Translations under genes and position numbers: made by a program | Source: an uncultured Eubacteriales bacterium | GTDB lineage: Bacteria; Bacillota_A; Clostridia; Christensenellales; Aristaeellaceae | Length of the DNA: 10,153 bases | Reading direction: 5' to 3' | NCBI GenBank assembly: GCA_902766515.1 | Contig: CACXEB010000463.1 | Location: 1 to 10,153 of the forward strand | The notes under the pieces: model-generated | Seen by the model: the letters and a program-made list of their open reading frames with translations, nothing else | What the model was told of the DNA's origin: nothing | Database searches by the model: none | In this document: positions 1-5,604 of the stretch, one piece after another | Numbering within the stretch: position 1 is the first letter of the stretch | Layout: each line of letters opens with the position of its first letter

Positions 1-59
1 CGCTGCTGCCCGACAGCGGCGACCGGTATTATTCCACGCCCCTGTTTACGGAGCAATAA
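1..59 (+). CDS. cysK: Cysteine synthase (O-acetylserine sulfhydrylase), C-terminal end only
   Basis: Only the last 18 codons and a TAA stop are in the window; the 5' part lies to the left. The reading frame from base 3 ends LLPDSGDRYYSTPLFTEQ. The LP-D-[ST]-G-[DE]-RY-x-ST-x-LF pattern is the characteristic C-terminus of CysK-type, PLP-dependent O-acetylserine sulfhydrylases, which make cysteine from O-acetylserine and sulfide in the cytoplasm. A hairpin terminator follows directly, and the next gene (trpS) is convergent. The short visible tail cannot separate CysK from close relatives such as CysM or cystathionine beta-synthase-like enzymes, although the GDRYxST-LF signature favours CysK. Confidence 0.8.
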   Translation, partial: LLPDSGDRYYSTPLFTEQ

Positions 60-68
60 AACTCATAA

Positions 69-112
69 GCGCAGCGCCCCGCAGCCTGACGGCCGCGGGG
101 CGTTGTGTTTTT
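69..112 (+). terminator. Rho-independent terminator after cysK
   Basis: A perfect 8-bp GC-rich stem, CGCCCCGC (75-82) with GCGGGGCG (95-102), encloses a 12-nt loop. It extends outward through weaker and G-U pairs to about 69/108. A TTTTT run (108-112) follows on the plus strand. The stem begins about 10-15 nt after the TAA stop. On the minus strand the same stem is followed after a short gap by TTTTATT (complement of 56-62), so it may also stop transcripts coming from trpS. Confidence 0.8.
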
Positions 113-163
113 GGTCCTATTGGGATTGTTTTCCGCTGTGCACCGGACAGGCGGAAGCCTGGA

Positions 164-1180
164 TTACAGCTGGTACAGCCCCAGCTTTTTGTAGACCTTC
201 CGCAGGGTCTTCTGCGCCAGGTAATGGGCGCGCTCCGCGTTGGTCTTAAGGACGCCTTCGATATAGGCCTTGTCGCCCATGATCGTCTTGTACCGCTCCT
301 GGATGGGCTCCAGCGCCGCGATGACCGCCTCGGACGCGGCCTCCTTGAGGGCGCCGTAGTTGAGGCCCTGCATTTTCGCCGCGGCCTCGTCCGGCGTGAC
401 GCCCTGAAGCGCCGCCAGGATGCTCAGCAGGTTGGACACGCCGGGCTTCGTTTCCGGATCGAAGCGGATCTCGGTCTCGGAGTCCGTCACCGCGCGGCGG
501 AACTTGCGGCGGATCACATCGGGCGTGTCCAGCACGGCGATATAGCTGTCCTCCGCGTCGGACTTGCTCATCTTGCGTGTCGGCTCGCTCAGGCTCATGA
601 TGCGCGCGCTGGTCTTGGGGATATAGGGCTCCGGCACGGTAAACAGGTTGGGATACAGCCCGTTCAGGCGGGTCGCCAGGTCGCGCGTCAGCTCCAGGTG
701 CTGCTTCTGGTCCGCGCCGACGGGCACCAGGTCCGTCTGGTACAGCAGGATATCGGCCGCCATCAGCGACGGGTAGGTGAACAGGCCCGCGTTGATGTTG
801 TCCGCGTGCTTCGCGCTCTTGTCCTTGAACTGCGTCATCCGGCTGAGCTCGCCCATGTAGGTGAAGCAGTTCAGGATCCAGGCCAGCTCCGCGTGCTCCG
901 GCACGTGGCTCTGGCAGTAGATCAGGTTTTTCTCCGGATCGAGGCCGGCCGCGATGTACAGCGCCGCCAGGGACAGCGTGTTGCGCCGGAGGGCCGCCGG
1001 GTCCTGCCGCACGGTCAGCGCGTGCAGGTCCACCACGCAGAACAGGCAGTCATAATCGTTGCTCAGCAGCACAAAATTGCGCAGCGCGCCGATATAGTTG
1101 CCCAGGGTAATGCTGCCCGAGGGCTGAATGCCGGAAAACAGCGTCTTCCTTTTCGCTTCGGTCATGGGGGTTCCGTCCAT
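164..1180 (-). CDS. trpS: Tryptophanyl-tRNA synthetase (TrpS, class I)
   Basis: This cytoplasmic enzyme charges tRNA-Trp with tryptophan using ATP. The 338-aa length is normal for bacterial TrpS. Visible signatures are the N-terminal FSGIQPSGSITLGNYIGAL stretch (about 15-33), where TLGN at 25-28 is the HIGH-motif equivalent; MTQFKDK (115-121); LLYQTDLVPVGADQKQHLELTRDL (about 145-168); and the ATP-binding KMSKS loop at 203-207. The overall match to Bacillus-type TrpS is close. I chose the ATG at 1180: AGGAG (1191-1195) lies 10 nt upstream of it, whereas the in-frame GTG at 1189 would have only a 1-nt spacer. The start lies 5 nt past the stop of the upstream fRMsr gene, so the two are cotranscribed and probably translationally coupled. 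No T-box leader precedes it. It is the last gene of a three-gene minus-strand operon. Confidence 0.96.
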   Translation of the reverse strand: MDGTPMTEAKRKTLFSGIQPSGSITLGNYIGALRNFVLLSNDYDCLFCVVDLHALTVRQDPAALRRNTLSLAALYIAAGLDPEKNLIYCQSHVPEHAELAWILNCFTYMGELSRMTQFKDKSAKHADNINAGLFTYPSLMAADILLYQTDLVPVGADQKQHLELTRDLATRLNGLYPNLFTVPEPYIPKTSARIMSLSEPTRKMSKSDAEDSYIAVLDTPDVIRRKFRRAVTDSETEIRFDPETKPGVSNLLSILAALQGVTPDEAAAKMQGLNYGALKEAASEAVIAALEPIQERYKTIMGDKAYIEGVLKTNAERAHYLAQKTLRKVYKKLGLYQL

Positions 1181-1185
1181 ACTTG

Positions 1186-1680
1186 TCACGCTCCTGTCTT
1201 TTCAATCCATTGCTCTATCGCGTGGGCCAGCGGCTGCAGGCCCGCAAGGTCATCTTCCGTAAAGTGCCGGACCACCGGGCTGTCCAGGTCCAGTACGCCG
1301 TACAGTCCGCCGCGCACAAACAGCGGCAGCACCGCCTCGGACGCCGAGGACAGGTCGCAGGCGATGTGGTTGCAGCACTGGTGGACGTCCGGCACGCACT
1401 GCGCGGTCCGGGACTGCGCCGCCGTGCCGCACACGCCGTCCCCCAGCGCGATCCGGCTGACCGCCGGCTTGCCCTGGAAGGGCCCCAGGACCAGCCCGTC
1501 CCCCGCCAGGCGGTAAAAGCCCGCCCAGTTCAGGTCCGGCAGCAGCAGCATGATCAGCGCCGAAGCGTTGGCCAGCCCGGCCGTCAGGTCGGTCTCCGCG
1601 CCGAGCAGCGCCTCCAGCTGCTCCAGGGCGTAACGGTATCCGTCCGCCCGGTTTTCAAAATGCCTGACAGCGATGTCCAT
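1186..1680 (-). CDS. msrC: Free methionine-(R)-sulfoxide reductase (GAF-domain fRMsr, YebR/MsrC-like)
   Basis: This family reduces free L-methionine-(R)-sulfoxide to methionine in the cytoplasm, with electrons usually from thioredoxin. The 164-aa protein is essentially one GAF domain, the usual size. Family signatures are NWAGFY (51-56), LVLGPFQGK (63-71), GVCGTA (82-87), DVH..NHIACD (98-109), SEAVLPL (114-120) and GVLDLDS (128-134). C84 in GVCGTA and C108 in HIACD correspond to E. coli YebR Cys94 and Cys118. The third conserved Cys (E. coli Cys84) is V74 here. Extra cysteines are C95, C102 and C103. The ATG at 1680 has GAGGAG (1691-1696) 10 nt upstream and lies one base after the stop of the preceding gene. 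The upstream extension to 1755 lacks homology and overlaps that gene. Possible physiological link: methionine repair next to translation genes (inference). Confidence 0.92.
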   Translation of the reverse strand: MDIAVRHFENRADGYRYALEQLEALLGAETDLTAGLANASALIMLLLPDLNWAGFYRLAGDGLVLGPFQGKPAVSRIALGDGVCGTAAQSRTAQCVPDVHQCCNHIACDLSSASEAVLPLFVRGGLYGVLDLDSPVVRHFTEDDLAGLQPLAHAIEQWIEKTGA

Positions 1681-1681
1681 C

Positions 1682-3220
1682 TCAGTCCAGCTCCTCAAAC
1701 GCCAGCAGCTCCAGCCGCGGATACTCCGATGACCCGCCGCCTTCGACCACCTCAATATAGGGATTCTCGCTCAGCGTCCCGTACACCCGCACATGCTGGT
1801 TCATCGTCAGGGCGGGGTCCTCCTTGCAGATCACATAGATGAAGTCCTTATAGGTGGATCCGCTGCGGTTGACCGCCAGCCGCACCACGTACTCGCTGCC
1901 GGCGCTGCGGACCTCCTGCACATAGCCGCTCAGGTTGAGCACCTTCCCGGCGTACTTCGAAATGCTTTTGCGCAGCGTGCTGTACTTGACCTGCTCCGCG
2001 TTCTTCTTGACGCGCTCCAGCCGTTCCGCGTCGCTGATGCTGCGGACGGTGGTAAAGGACAGGGTCCGGGGGCTCATGCCCTTTTTGGTGACGGTCAGCA
2101 GGATCGTGTAGGTGCCCTCCTCCCGGGTGTCCACCGTGAAGGAGAAGGACTTGCGCGTCACGGACTTCTGCATCGTCTTCGGGCCGCTCACCGAGATCTG
2201 CACCTTGACCCCCGCGACCGTCGTCCCGCTGACCGTCAGGCTGTTCGCGCTGATGGAGCTCGGAATGGCGGTCGACAGGTTGACGGGGATGTAATCCCGC
2301 TGGTACATGACGGTCATGGCCTTCTGGCTGGACCGGCCGTCCGGGCTGACCGCCAGCAGGTTGATGGAATAGGTCCCCTGCTGGGGAAACTTGACGGACA
2401 TCTTGAACTTGCCCTTGCCGTCCGCCGTCGCGCTCTGGGTGGACGTCTTGCTGTCCGTCAGGCTGATGACGGTCGCGGTGAGGGAACCGCCTGCCTCCGT
2501 CTTGCCGGCGATGGTGACCGTGTCCGTGGTCACCTCACGCTCCGGCTGGGTCGTCAGCGTCAGCTTGCACGCGCCCACGGGCGAGTTCAGGATCTCCAGG
2601 AAGGCGAAGCTGTTGACCGCGCGGTCCAGAGCCTTCTCGTCCGCGTCCTTGGGCGCGCGGCCCTTCACCTGCATGTCGAAGGTGATCGTATAGCCGTTGC
2701 GCACGGTCCGGCGCTGGTAGCCGCGGTGGACCGTCTCGCCGCTGATGGACAGGGTGTACTTGAGCCGGAGGAAGCGTCCCAGGTTGGACCCGTAATTCTT
2801 CCACTGGGCGGTATTATAGGTATAGCCCTGCAGGCCGTAGAAGGTGCCGTTGCTGTGGGACTGGCGGTAGTACTTGCGCTCCGAATCCTCCAGGGCATTG
2901 ACGTCGAACAGCTCCCGCGCGTTGACGTCCGCCAGCGCGGTCACCACCAGGACGCGCCCGTTCGCGCTGTCATAGGCCTCCACCAGCACGCCGTCGTCCT
3001 CGAACCGGTTGGCCGTGTCCTCCAGCGTCATGCCGTGATCCGTCAGCCACTTTTCGTACTTTTCAAGGGTCTGGGGCGTCAGGATCATGTCATAGACCGA
3101 GGTATCCAGCGTCAGCCGCGCGCGCGGCCCGTCAAACGTATATTCCGCCGTCGCGGCAAAGGCGGTGACTGTCAGGCCAGCGATCAGCAGGAGCGCCAGA
3201 CAGAAAGCGATTCTTTTCAT
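1682..3220 (-). CDS. Secreted protein with two Ig-like modules and a C-terminal OB-like domain, function unknown
   Basis: I do not recognise this 512-aa protein as a named family. Residues 1-22 form a clear signal peptide (K2-R3, hydrophobic 4-21, TAFA then A); there is no lipobox cysteine, so signal peptidase I cleavage and export are expected. Residues about 25-213 are a mixed alpha/beta region of unknown type, rich in Tyr and charged residues. Two beta-rich Ig-like repeats follow (about 216-306 and 311-394), each with the pattern xTVxGxTxxGxxVxxxVS ... GTYxIxLxxxxxxG. A charged helix (396-412) leads to a C-terminal OB-like region (413-512) with the YAGKVLNLSGYVQEV, YVICK and VRVYGTLSENPYIEV strands. 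The ATG at 3220 has GGAGG (3229-3233) at 8-nt spacing. The gene heads the operon with fRMsr and trpS and is followed after 1 bp by the former. Confidence 0.85.
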   Translation of the reverse strand: MKRIAFCLALLLIAGLTVTAFAATAEYTFDGPRARLTLDTSVYDMILTPQTLEKYEKWLTDHGMTLEDTANRFEDDGVLVEAYDSANGRVLVVTALADVNARELFDVNALEDSERKYYRQSHSNGTFYGLQGYTYNTAQWKNYGSNLGRFLRLKYTLSISGETVHRGYQRRTVRNGYTITFDMQVKGRAPKDADEKALDRAVNSFAFLEILNSPVGACKLTLTTQPEREVTTDTVTIAGKTEAGGSLTATVISLTDSKTSTQSATADGKGKFKMSVKFPQQGTYSINLLAVSPDGRSSQKAMTVMYQRDYIPVNLSTAIPSSISANSLTVSGTTVAGVKVQISVSGPKTMQKSVTRKSFSFTVDTREEGTYTILLTVTKKGMSPRTLSFTTVRSISDAERLERVKKNAEQVKYSTLRKSISKYAGKVLNLSGYVQEVRSAGSEYVVRLAVNRSGSTYKDFIYVICKEDPALTMNQHVRVYGTLSENPYIEVVEGGGSSEYPRLELLAFEELD

Positions 3221-3268
3221 GTCCACATCCTCCGGGATTGATCCGCGCAAGATCGTCTGCGCGCTGGT

Positions 3269-3297
3269 ATTTTATCATATTCACAGCTTTTAAACAA
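3269..3297 (-). promoter_or_regulatory. Probable promoter of the minus-strand operon
   Basis: Read on the minus strand, TTGTTT (3297-3292) and TAAAAT (3274-3269) are separated by 17 nt. The -10 box matches TATAAT at five of six positions; the -35 shares only TTG. A start near 3262 would give a roughly 40-nt 5' UTR. That UTR would open with a small hairpin, CGCGCA/TGCGCG (3244-3249 with 3258-3263), which could protect the mRNA 5' end. The area is locally AT-rich in a GC-rich genome. Confidence 0.5.
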
Positions 3298-3344
3298 GAG
3301 GCATCGAAAGCCCCTTTTTCAGTGCGTACCCTGCAGCGCCCCGC

Positions 3345-3373
3345 TTGACATTTCCGGCTGTCCCGCGTACACT
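3345..3373 (+). promoter_or_regulatory. Sigma-A-type promoter for the esterase gene
   Basis: A perfect TTGACA -35 box (3345-3350) and a TACACT -10 box (3368-3373) have the ideal 17-nt spacing. Transcription would start near 3380, leaving a very short 5' UTR of about 15 nt that consists almost entirely of the Shine-Dalgarno GGGAGG (3381-3386). The rest of the 174-bp divergent region (3221-3394) shows no further gene that I can support. Confidence 0.7.
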
Positions 3374-3394
3374 GGCGGCAGGGAGGCGAAGGAG

Positions 3395-4129
3395 ATGGCT
3401 TTTGTACAGATGCAGTTTTACTCCGGTACCCTGGAGAGCACGGTATCGGTCAACGTGATCCTGCCGGAAGGGCCGGCGGACAGGCCGCCGAAGGTCCTGT
3501 ACCTGCTGCACGGGATGAACGGGGATCACACGGTCTGGATGCGGAAAACGGCGGTGGAGCGGTACGCCGGGCCGCACAACCTGGCCGTGGTCATGCCCGC
3601 GGCCCAGAACAGCTATTACTGCAACGAGGCATACGGATTCCGCTACTGGGACTATATCAGCGAGGAGCTGCCCCGGGTCATGCAGCGGTACTTCCGGCTG
3701 AGCGGCCGGGCGGAGGATACCCTGGTCGCCGGGCTCAGCATGGGCGGCTACGGCGCCATGCGTCTGGCGCTCACCTATCCGGAGCGGTACGCCGCGGCGG
3801 GCAGCTTCAGCGGCGCGGTGGACGTCATCCGCACGCTGCCGGACGCGCCCGAAGCCCGGCAGGCGCAGTGGCGGCGCATCCTGGGCAGCGAAAAGCCCGA
3901 CGGCGCGCTGGACCTGATGCGTCTGCTCGCCCGCCCCGCGCAGGGGAACCAGCCGCGGCTGTACGTGAGCTGCGGGACGGCGGACACCCTGTACGCGCAG
4001 CACCGGGCCTTCGTCAGCGCCCTCGAGGCCGCGCACTGGGACGTGACCCACGCCGAAACGCCCGGCGCGGGGCACGAATGGCCCTTCTGGGACGAGCAGG
4101 TCCGGATCTTTATTGAAAATTATGCTTGA
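3395..4129 (+). CDS. Alpha/beta-hydrolase esterase of the EstA / acetyl-esterase / esterase D type
   Basis: This 244-aa protein has no signal peptide, so it is predicted cytoplasmic. It fits the putative-esterase family (PF00756: tributyrin esterase EstA, acetylxylan and feruloyl esterases, S-formylglutathione hydrolase). The features are YLLHGMNGDHTVW (36-48, oxyanion region), Y84-W-D-YISEELP, the nucleophile elbow GLSMGG (113-118, Ser115), the acid in CGTADTLY (Asp197) and the catalytic His in GAGHEWPFW (His227). All three triad residues are present, so it should be active. The substrate is not readable from sequence; short-chain acyl or acetyl esters, perhaps on xylo-oligosaccharides, are the family's usual targets. 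The ATG has GGGAGG 8 nt upstream. It has its own promoter and no separate terminator before the infC leader. Its stop codon TGA (4127-4129) is part of the next promoter's -35 box. Confidence 0.9.
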   Translation: MAFVQMQFYSGTLESTVSVNVILPEGPADRPPKVLYLLHGMNGDHTVWMRKTAVERYAGPHNLAVVMPAAQNSYYCNEAYGFRYWDYISEELPRVMQRYFRLSGRAEDTLVAGLSMGGYGAMRLALTYPERYAAAGSFSGAVDVIRTLPDAPEARQAQWRRILGSEKPDGALDLMRLLARPAQGNQPRLYVSCGTADTLYAQHRAFVSALEAAHWDVTHAETPGAGHEWPFWDEQVRIFIENYA

Positions 4130-4154
4130 CAATCCCGCCGGGATGCGGTAATAT
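4126..4154 (+). promoter_or_regulatory. Strong sigma-A promoter of infC-rpmI-rplT
   Basis: TTGACA (4126-4131), a 17-nt spacer and TAATAT (4149-4154) make a near-consensus vegetative promoter, as expected for ribosomal protein genes. The predicted start is around 4161. The -35 box overlaps the TGA stop codon of the esterase gene, so coding sequence and promoter share bases. Confidence 0.85.
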
Positions 4155-4160
4155 CTTGCT

Positions 4161-4291
4161 GTTGCAAGTAGAAGCTGCCTGCTTCTCTCCGGACGCCGCC
4201 GGTTTCCGGGAACGATGGCATGATGATCGCATCCCTGAGGTGCGTTGTGCATGGAGCGGGCAGCGGGCCCGCTTATTTTTATTGGAGGTGT
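4161..4291 (+). promoter_or_regulatory. infC operon leader RNA with attenuator (L20-leader-like)
   Basis: The untranslated leader runs from the predicted transcription start to the infC start and can fold two exclusive ways. OFF: a 6-bp hairpin AGAAGC/GCTTCT (4170-4175 with 4181-4186) plus the terminator hairpin at 4255-4273. ON: bases 4174-4185 pair with 4253-4264 in an uninterrupted 12-bp helix (two G-U), which uses up the 5' arm of the terminator. Between them lies a central interrupted stem, GGGA-CGAT with ATCG-TCCC (4208-4216 with 4226-4235). In Bacillus the infC-rpmI-rplT leader is controlled by L20 through attenuation (Rfam L20_leader); the arrangement here fits that, although I cannot confirm the L20 contact site by eye. 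Confidence 0.75.
4255..4280 (+). terminator. Attenuator terminator in the infC leader
   Basis: A perfect 7-bp stem, AGCGGGC (4255-4261) with GCCCGCT (4267-4273), closes a 5-nt loop and runs into TTATTTTT. It ends only 4 nt before the infC Shine-Dalgarno (4284-4288). This is a terminator upstream of the coding sequence, so it must be conditional. It would also end read-through transcripts from the esterase gene. Confidence 0.8.
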
Positions 4292-4864
4292 GTGGACATC
4301 AACACGGAACTGCAAGTCAACGAAGCCATTCGCGACCGCGAAGTGCGCCTGATCGGAGGCGACGGCGCGCAGCTCGGCATCCTGCCGGTGCAGCGTGCGC
4401 TGGAGCTCGCCGAAGAGGCGGGACTGGATCTGGTCAAAATCGTCCCGACGGCCCAGCCGCCCGTCTGCAAGCTCATGGACTACGACAAGCACCGCTATGA
4501 GCAGGCGAAGCGTGAAAAAGAGCTGCGCAAGAACCAGAAAACCATCGAGATCAAAGAAGTTCAGCTCTCCGCCACCATCGCGGACAACGACGTGGCCATC
4601 AAGGCCAAGAACGCCGTCAAGTTCCTGCAGGACGGCAACAAGGTCAAGGTGACCATCCGCTTCCGCGGACGGCAGATCACCCACACGGAAATCGGCGTGC
4701 AGGTCATGAACGACTTTGTCGAGCGCGTGAAGGACTATGCGGTGGTCGAAAAGCGGCCCATGCTCGAGGGACGCCACATGCTGATGATCCTGGCCCCCAA
4801 GCCGGCGGAAAAAACCAAGGCGGAACGTCCTCCCAAGGCGGCCAAGCCGTCTGAAGCGGACTGA
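4292..4864 (+). CDS. infC: Translation initiation factor IF-3
   Basis: IF-3 binds the 30S subunit, keeps it apart from 50S and checks start-codon/initiator-tRNA pairing. From the GTG at 4292 the protein is 190 aa. The N-domain begins INTELQVNEAIRDREVRLIG and includes DYDKHRYEQAKREKELRKNQK, the family's central linker signature. The C-domain includes VKVTIRFRGRQITHTEIG and ends LEGRHMLMILAPK. A Lys/Pro/Ala-rich tail of about 18 residues follows. The start is uncertain: GGAGG (4284-4288) lies only 3 nt from the GTG (4292) but 9 nt from an in-frame ATC (4298), which would give a 188-aa protein. IF-3 genes are well known for non-AUG starts (AUU in E. coli and Bacillus). The in-frame ATG at 4220 lies inside the attenuator leader, has no Shine-Dalgarno and adds non-homologous residues. 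First gene of the infC-rpmI-rplT operon. Confidence 0.95.
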   Translation: MDINTELQVNEAIRDREVRLIGGDGAQLGILPVQRALELAEEAGLDLVKIVPTAQPPVCKLMDYDKHRYEQAKREKELRKNQKTIEIKEVQLSATIADNDVAIKAKNAVKFLQDGNKVKVTIRFRGRQITHTEIGVQVMNDFVERVKDYAVVEKRPMLEGRHMLMILAPKPAEKTKAERPPKAAKPSEAD

Positions 4865-4867
4865 TGC

Positions 4868-4883
4868 GGGCGCAGACGCGCCC
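4868..4883 (+). other. Hairpin between infC and rpmI
   Basis: GGGCGC (4868-4873) and GCGCCC (4878-4883) form a perfect 6-bp GC stem with a 4-nt AGAC loop, beginning 4 nt after the infC stop. No T-run follows, so it is not an ordinary terminator. It may protect or process the mRNA, or contribute to control of rpmI translation, which L20 also represses in E. coli by a different structure. The role here is inference. Confidence 0.5.
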
Positions 4884-4915
4884 TGATAAACAATCTCTGG
4901 AAGGAGGAAACTCTC

Positions 4916-5116
4916 ATGCCCAAACAAAAAACGCATCGCGGTGCTGCCAAGCGCTTTTCTTTGACAAAGACCGGCCTGGTCAAGCATAAGAAAATGAACG
5001 CCAACCACATCCTGAACAAGAAGACCACCAAACGTATCCGGCACCTTCGTAAGGGCGGCTTCATTCAGAACAAGGAAGAGGCTGCGACGATCCGTAAGCT
5101 GATCCCGTACAAATAA
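4916..5116 (+). CDS. rpmI: 50S ribosomal protein L35 (bL35)
   Basis: This is a small, very basic 66-aa protein, the normal L35 length. The sequence [20 protein letters not shown], then [23 protein letters not shown] and the C-terminal RKLIPYK match the family along its whole length. It binds 23S rRNA in the large subunit. AAGGAGG (4901-4907) sits 8 nt before the ATG. It lies 51 bp after infC and 29 bp before rplT, the conserved gene order of this operon. Confidence 0.97.
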   Translation: MPKQKTHRGAAKRFSLTKTGLVKHKKMNANHILNKKTTKRIRHLRKGGFIQNKEEAATIRKLIPYK

Positions 5117-5145
5117 GGCAGCGCACTTAAGGAGGAGGAAATCAC

Positions 5146-5496
5146 ATGGCACGCATTAAGAGAGCCGTTAACGCTCATAAAAAACGCCGCAAGGTGTTGA
5201 AGCTCGCGAAGGGATACTTCGGAGCGAAATCCAAGCAGTATCGCACCGCGAGCGAGCAGGTCCGCCGTTCGCTGCGCTATGCCTATATCGGCCGCAAGCT
5301 GCGCAAGCGCGACTTCCGCCGTCTGTGGATCACCCGCATCAACGCGGCGGCCCGCATCAATGGCATGAGCTATTCCACGTTCATCGCCGGCCTCAAGCGC
5401 AAGAACATCGAAGTCAACCGCAAGATGCTGGCTGACCTCGCCGTGAACGACGCCGACGCTTTCCGTCAGCTCGTCGAATTGGCCAAGGAAGCCTGA
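5146..5496 (+). CDS. rplT: 50S ribosomal protein L20 (bL20), probable autoregulator of the operon
   Basis: The 116-aa length is typical. The basic N-terminal extension ([26 protein letters not shown]) is the 23S rRNA-binding arm. [16 protein letters not shown] (about 55-70), [13 protein letters not shown] and the near-invariant [18 protein letters not shown] block complete the globular domain. L20 is needed early in 50S assembly. In Bacillus and E. coli it also represses its own operon by binding leader or intergenic RNA, which fits the attenuator found upstream of infC. AAGGAGG (5129-5135) precedes the ATG. A hairpin terminator begins 20 nt after the stop. Confidence 0.97.
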   Translation: MARIKRAVNAHKKRRKVLKLAKGYFGAKSKQYRTASEQVRRSLRYAYIGRKLRKRDFRRLWITRINAAARINGMSYSTFIAGLKRKNIEVNRKMLADLAVNDADAFRQLVELAKEA

Positions 5497-5515
5497 TCCG
5501 CATCATACAGACAGT

Positions 5516-5561
5516 CAAACGGCACCACCGGATAAAACGGGGGTGCCGTTTGTGGTTTTCA
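5516..5561 (+). terminator. Terminator of the infC-rpmI-rplT operon
   Basis: AAACGGCACC (5517-5526) pairs perfectly with GGTGCCGTTT (5542-5551); an outer C-G pair extends it to 11 bp. A 3-bp inner stem CCG/CGG (5528-5530 with 5538-5540) shortens the loop. The 3' side, TTTGTGGTTTTC, is a broken rather than solid T-run. It lies between convergent genes; the minus-strand exit is not T-rich, so bidirectional action is doubtful. The rest of the 108-bp gap (5497-5604) holds nothing else I can support. Confidence 0.75.
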
Positions 5562-5604
5562 CAGCGCAGCGGCCTGCCGGTGGTGATCCGGGCGCGGCGG
5601 GCTG

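Noticed and set aside
131..156. Hairpin TTCCGC/GCGGAA just past the trpS stop as a trpS terminator
   Set aside because: The stem is short, has a bulge and is followed on the minus strand by AACAATCC rather than a T-run. The stem at 69-112 is the better stop for both sides.
1681..1755. N-terminal extension of the fRMsr gene to 1755
   Set aside because: It overlaps the preceding gene out of frame and encodes a Trp/Arg/Ser-rich stretch unlike the family; the ATG at 1680 has a good Shine-Dalgarno.
3221..3394. T-box or other riboswitch ahead of the trpS-containing operon
   Set aside because: I searched for a T-box TGGNACCGCG-like antiterminator core and terminator and found none. The 5' UTR predicted from the promoter is only about 40 nt, too short for a T-box.
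4220..4291. ATG start at 4220 extending IF-3 by 24 residues
   Set aside because: It has no Shine-Dalgarno, the extension would run through the attenuator hairpin, and the added residues do not resemble IF-3.
3290..5152. 620-codon open frame on the minus strand opposite the esterase, infC and rpmI
   Set aside because: It lies antisense to three well-supported genes, its translation is Arg/His/Leu/Val-rich without known domains, and it follows from GC-rich third codon positions. The same applies to the long plus-strand frames at 224-1516, 1793-3241, 5776-8052 and 8353-9477.
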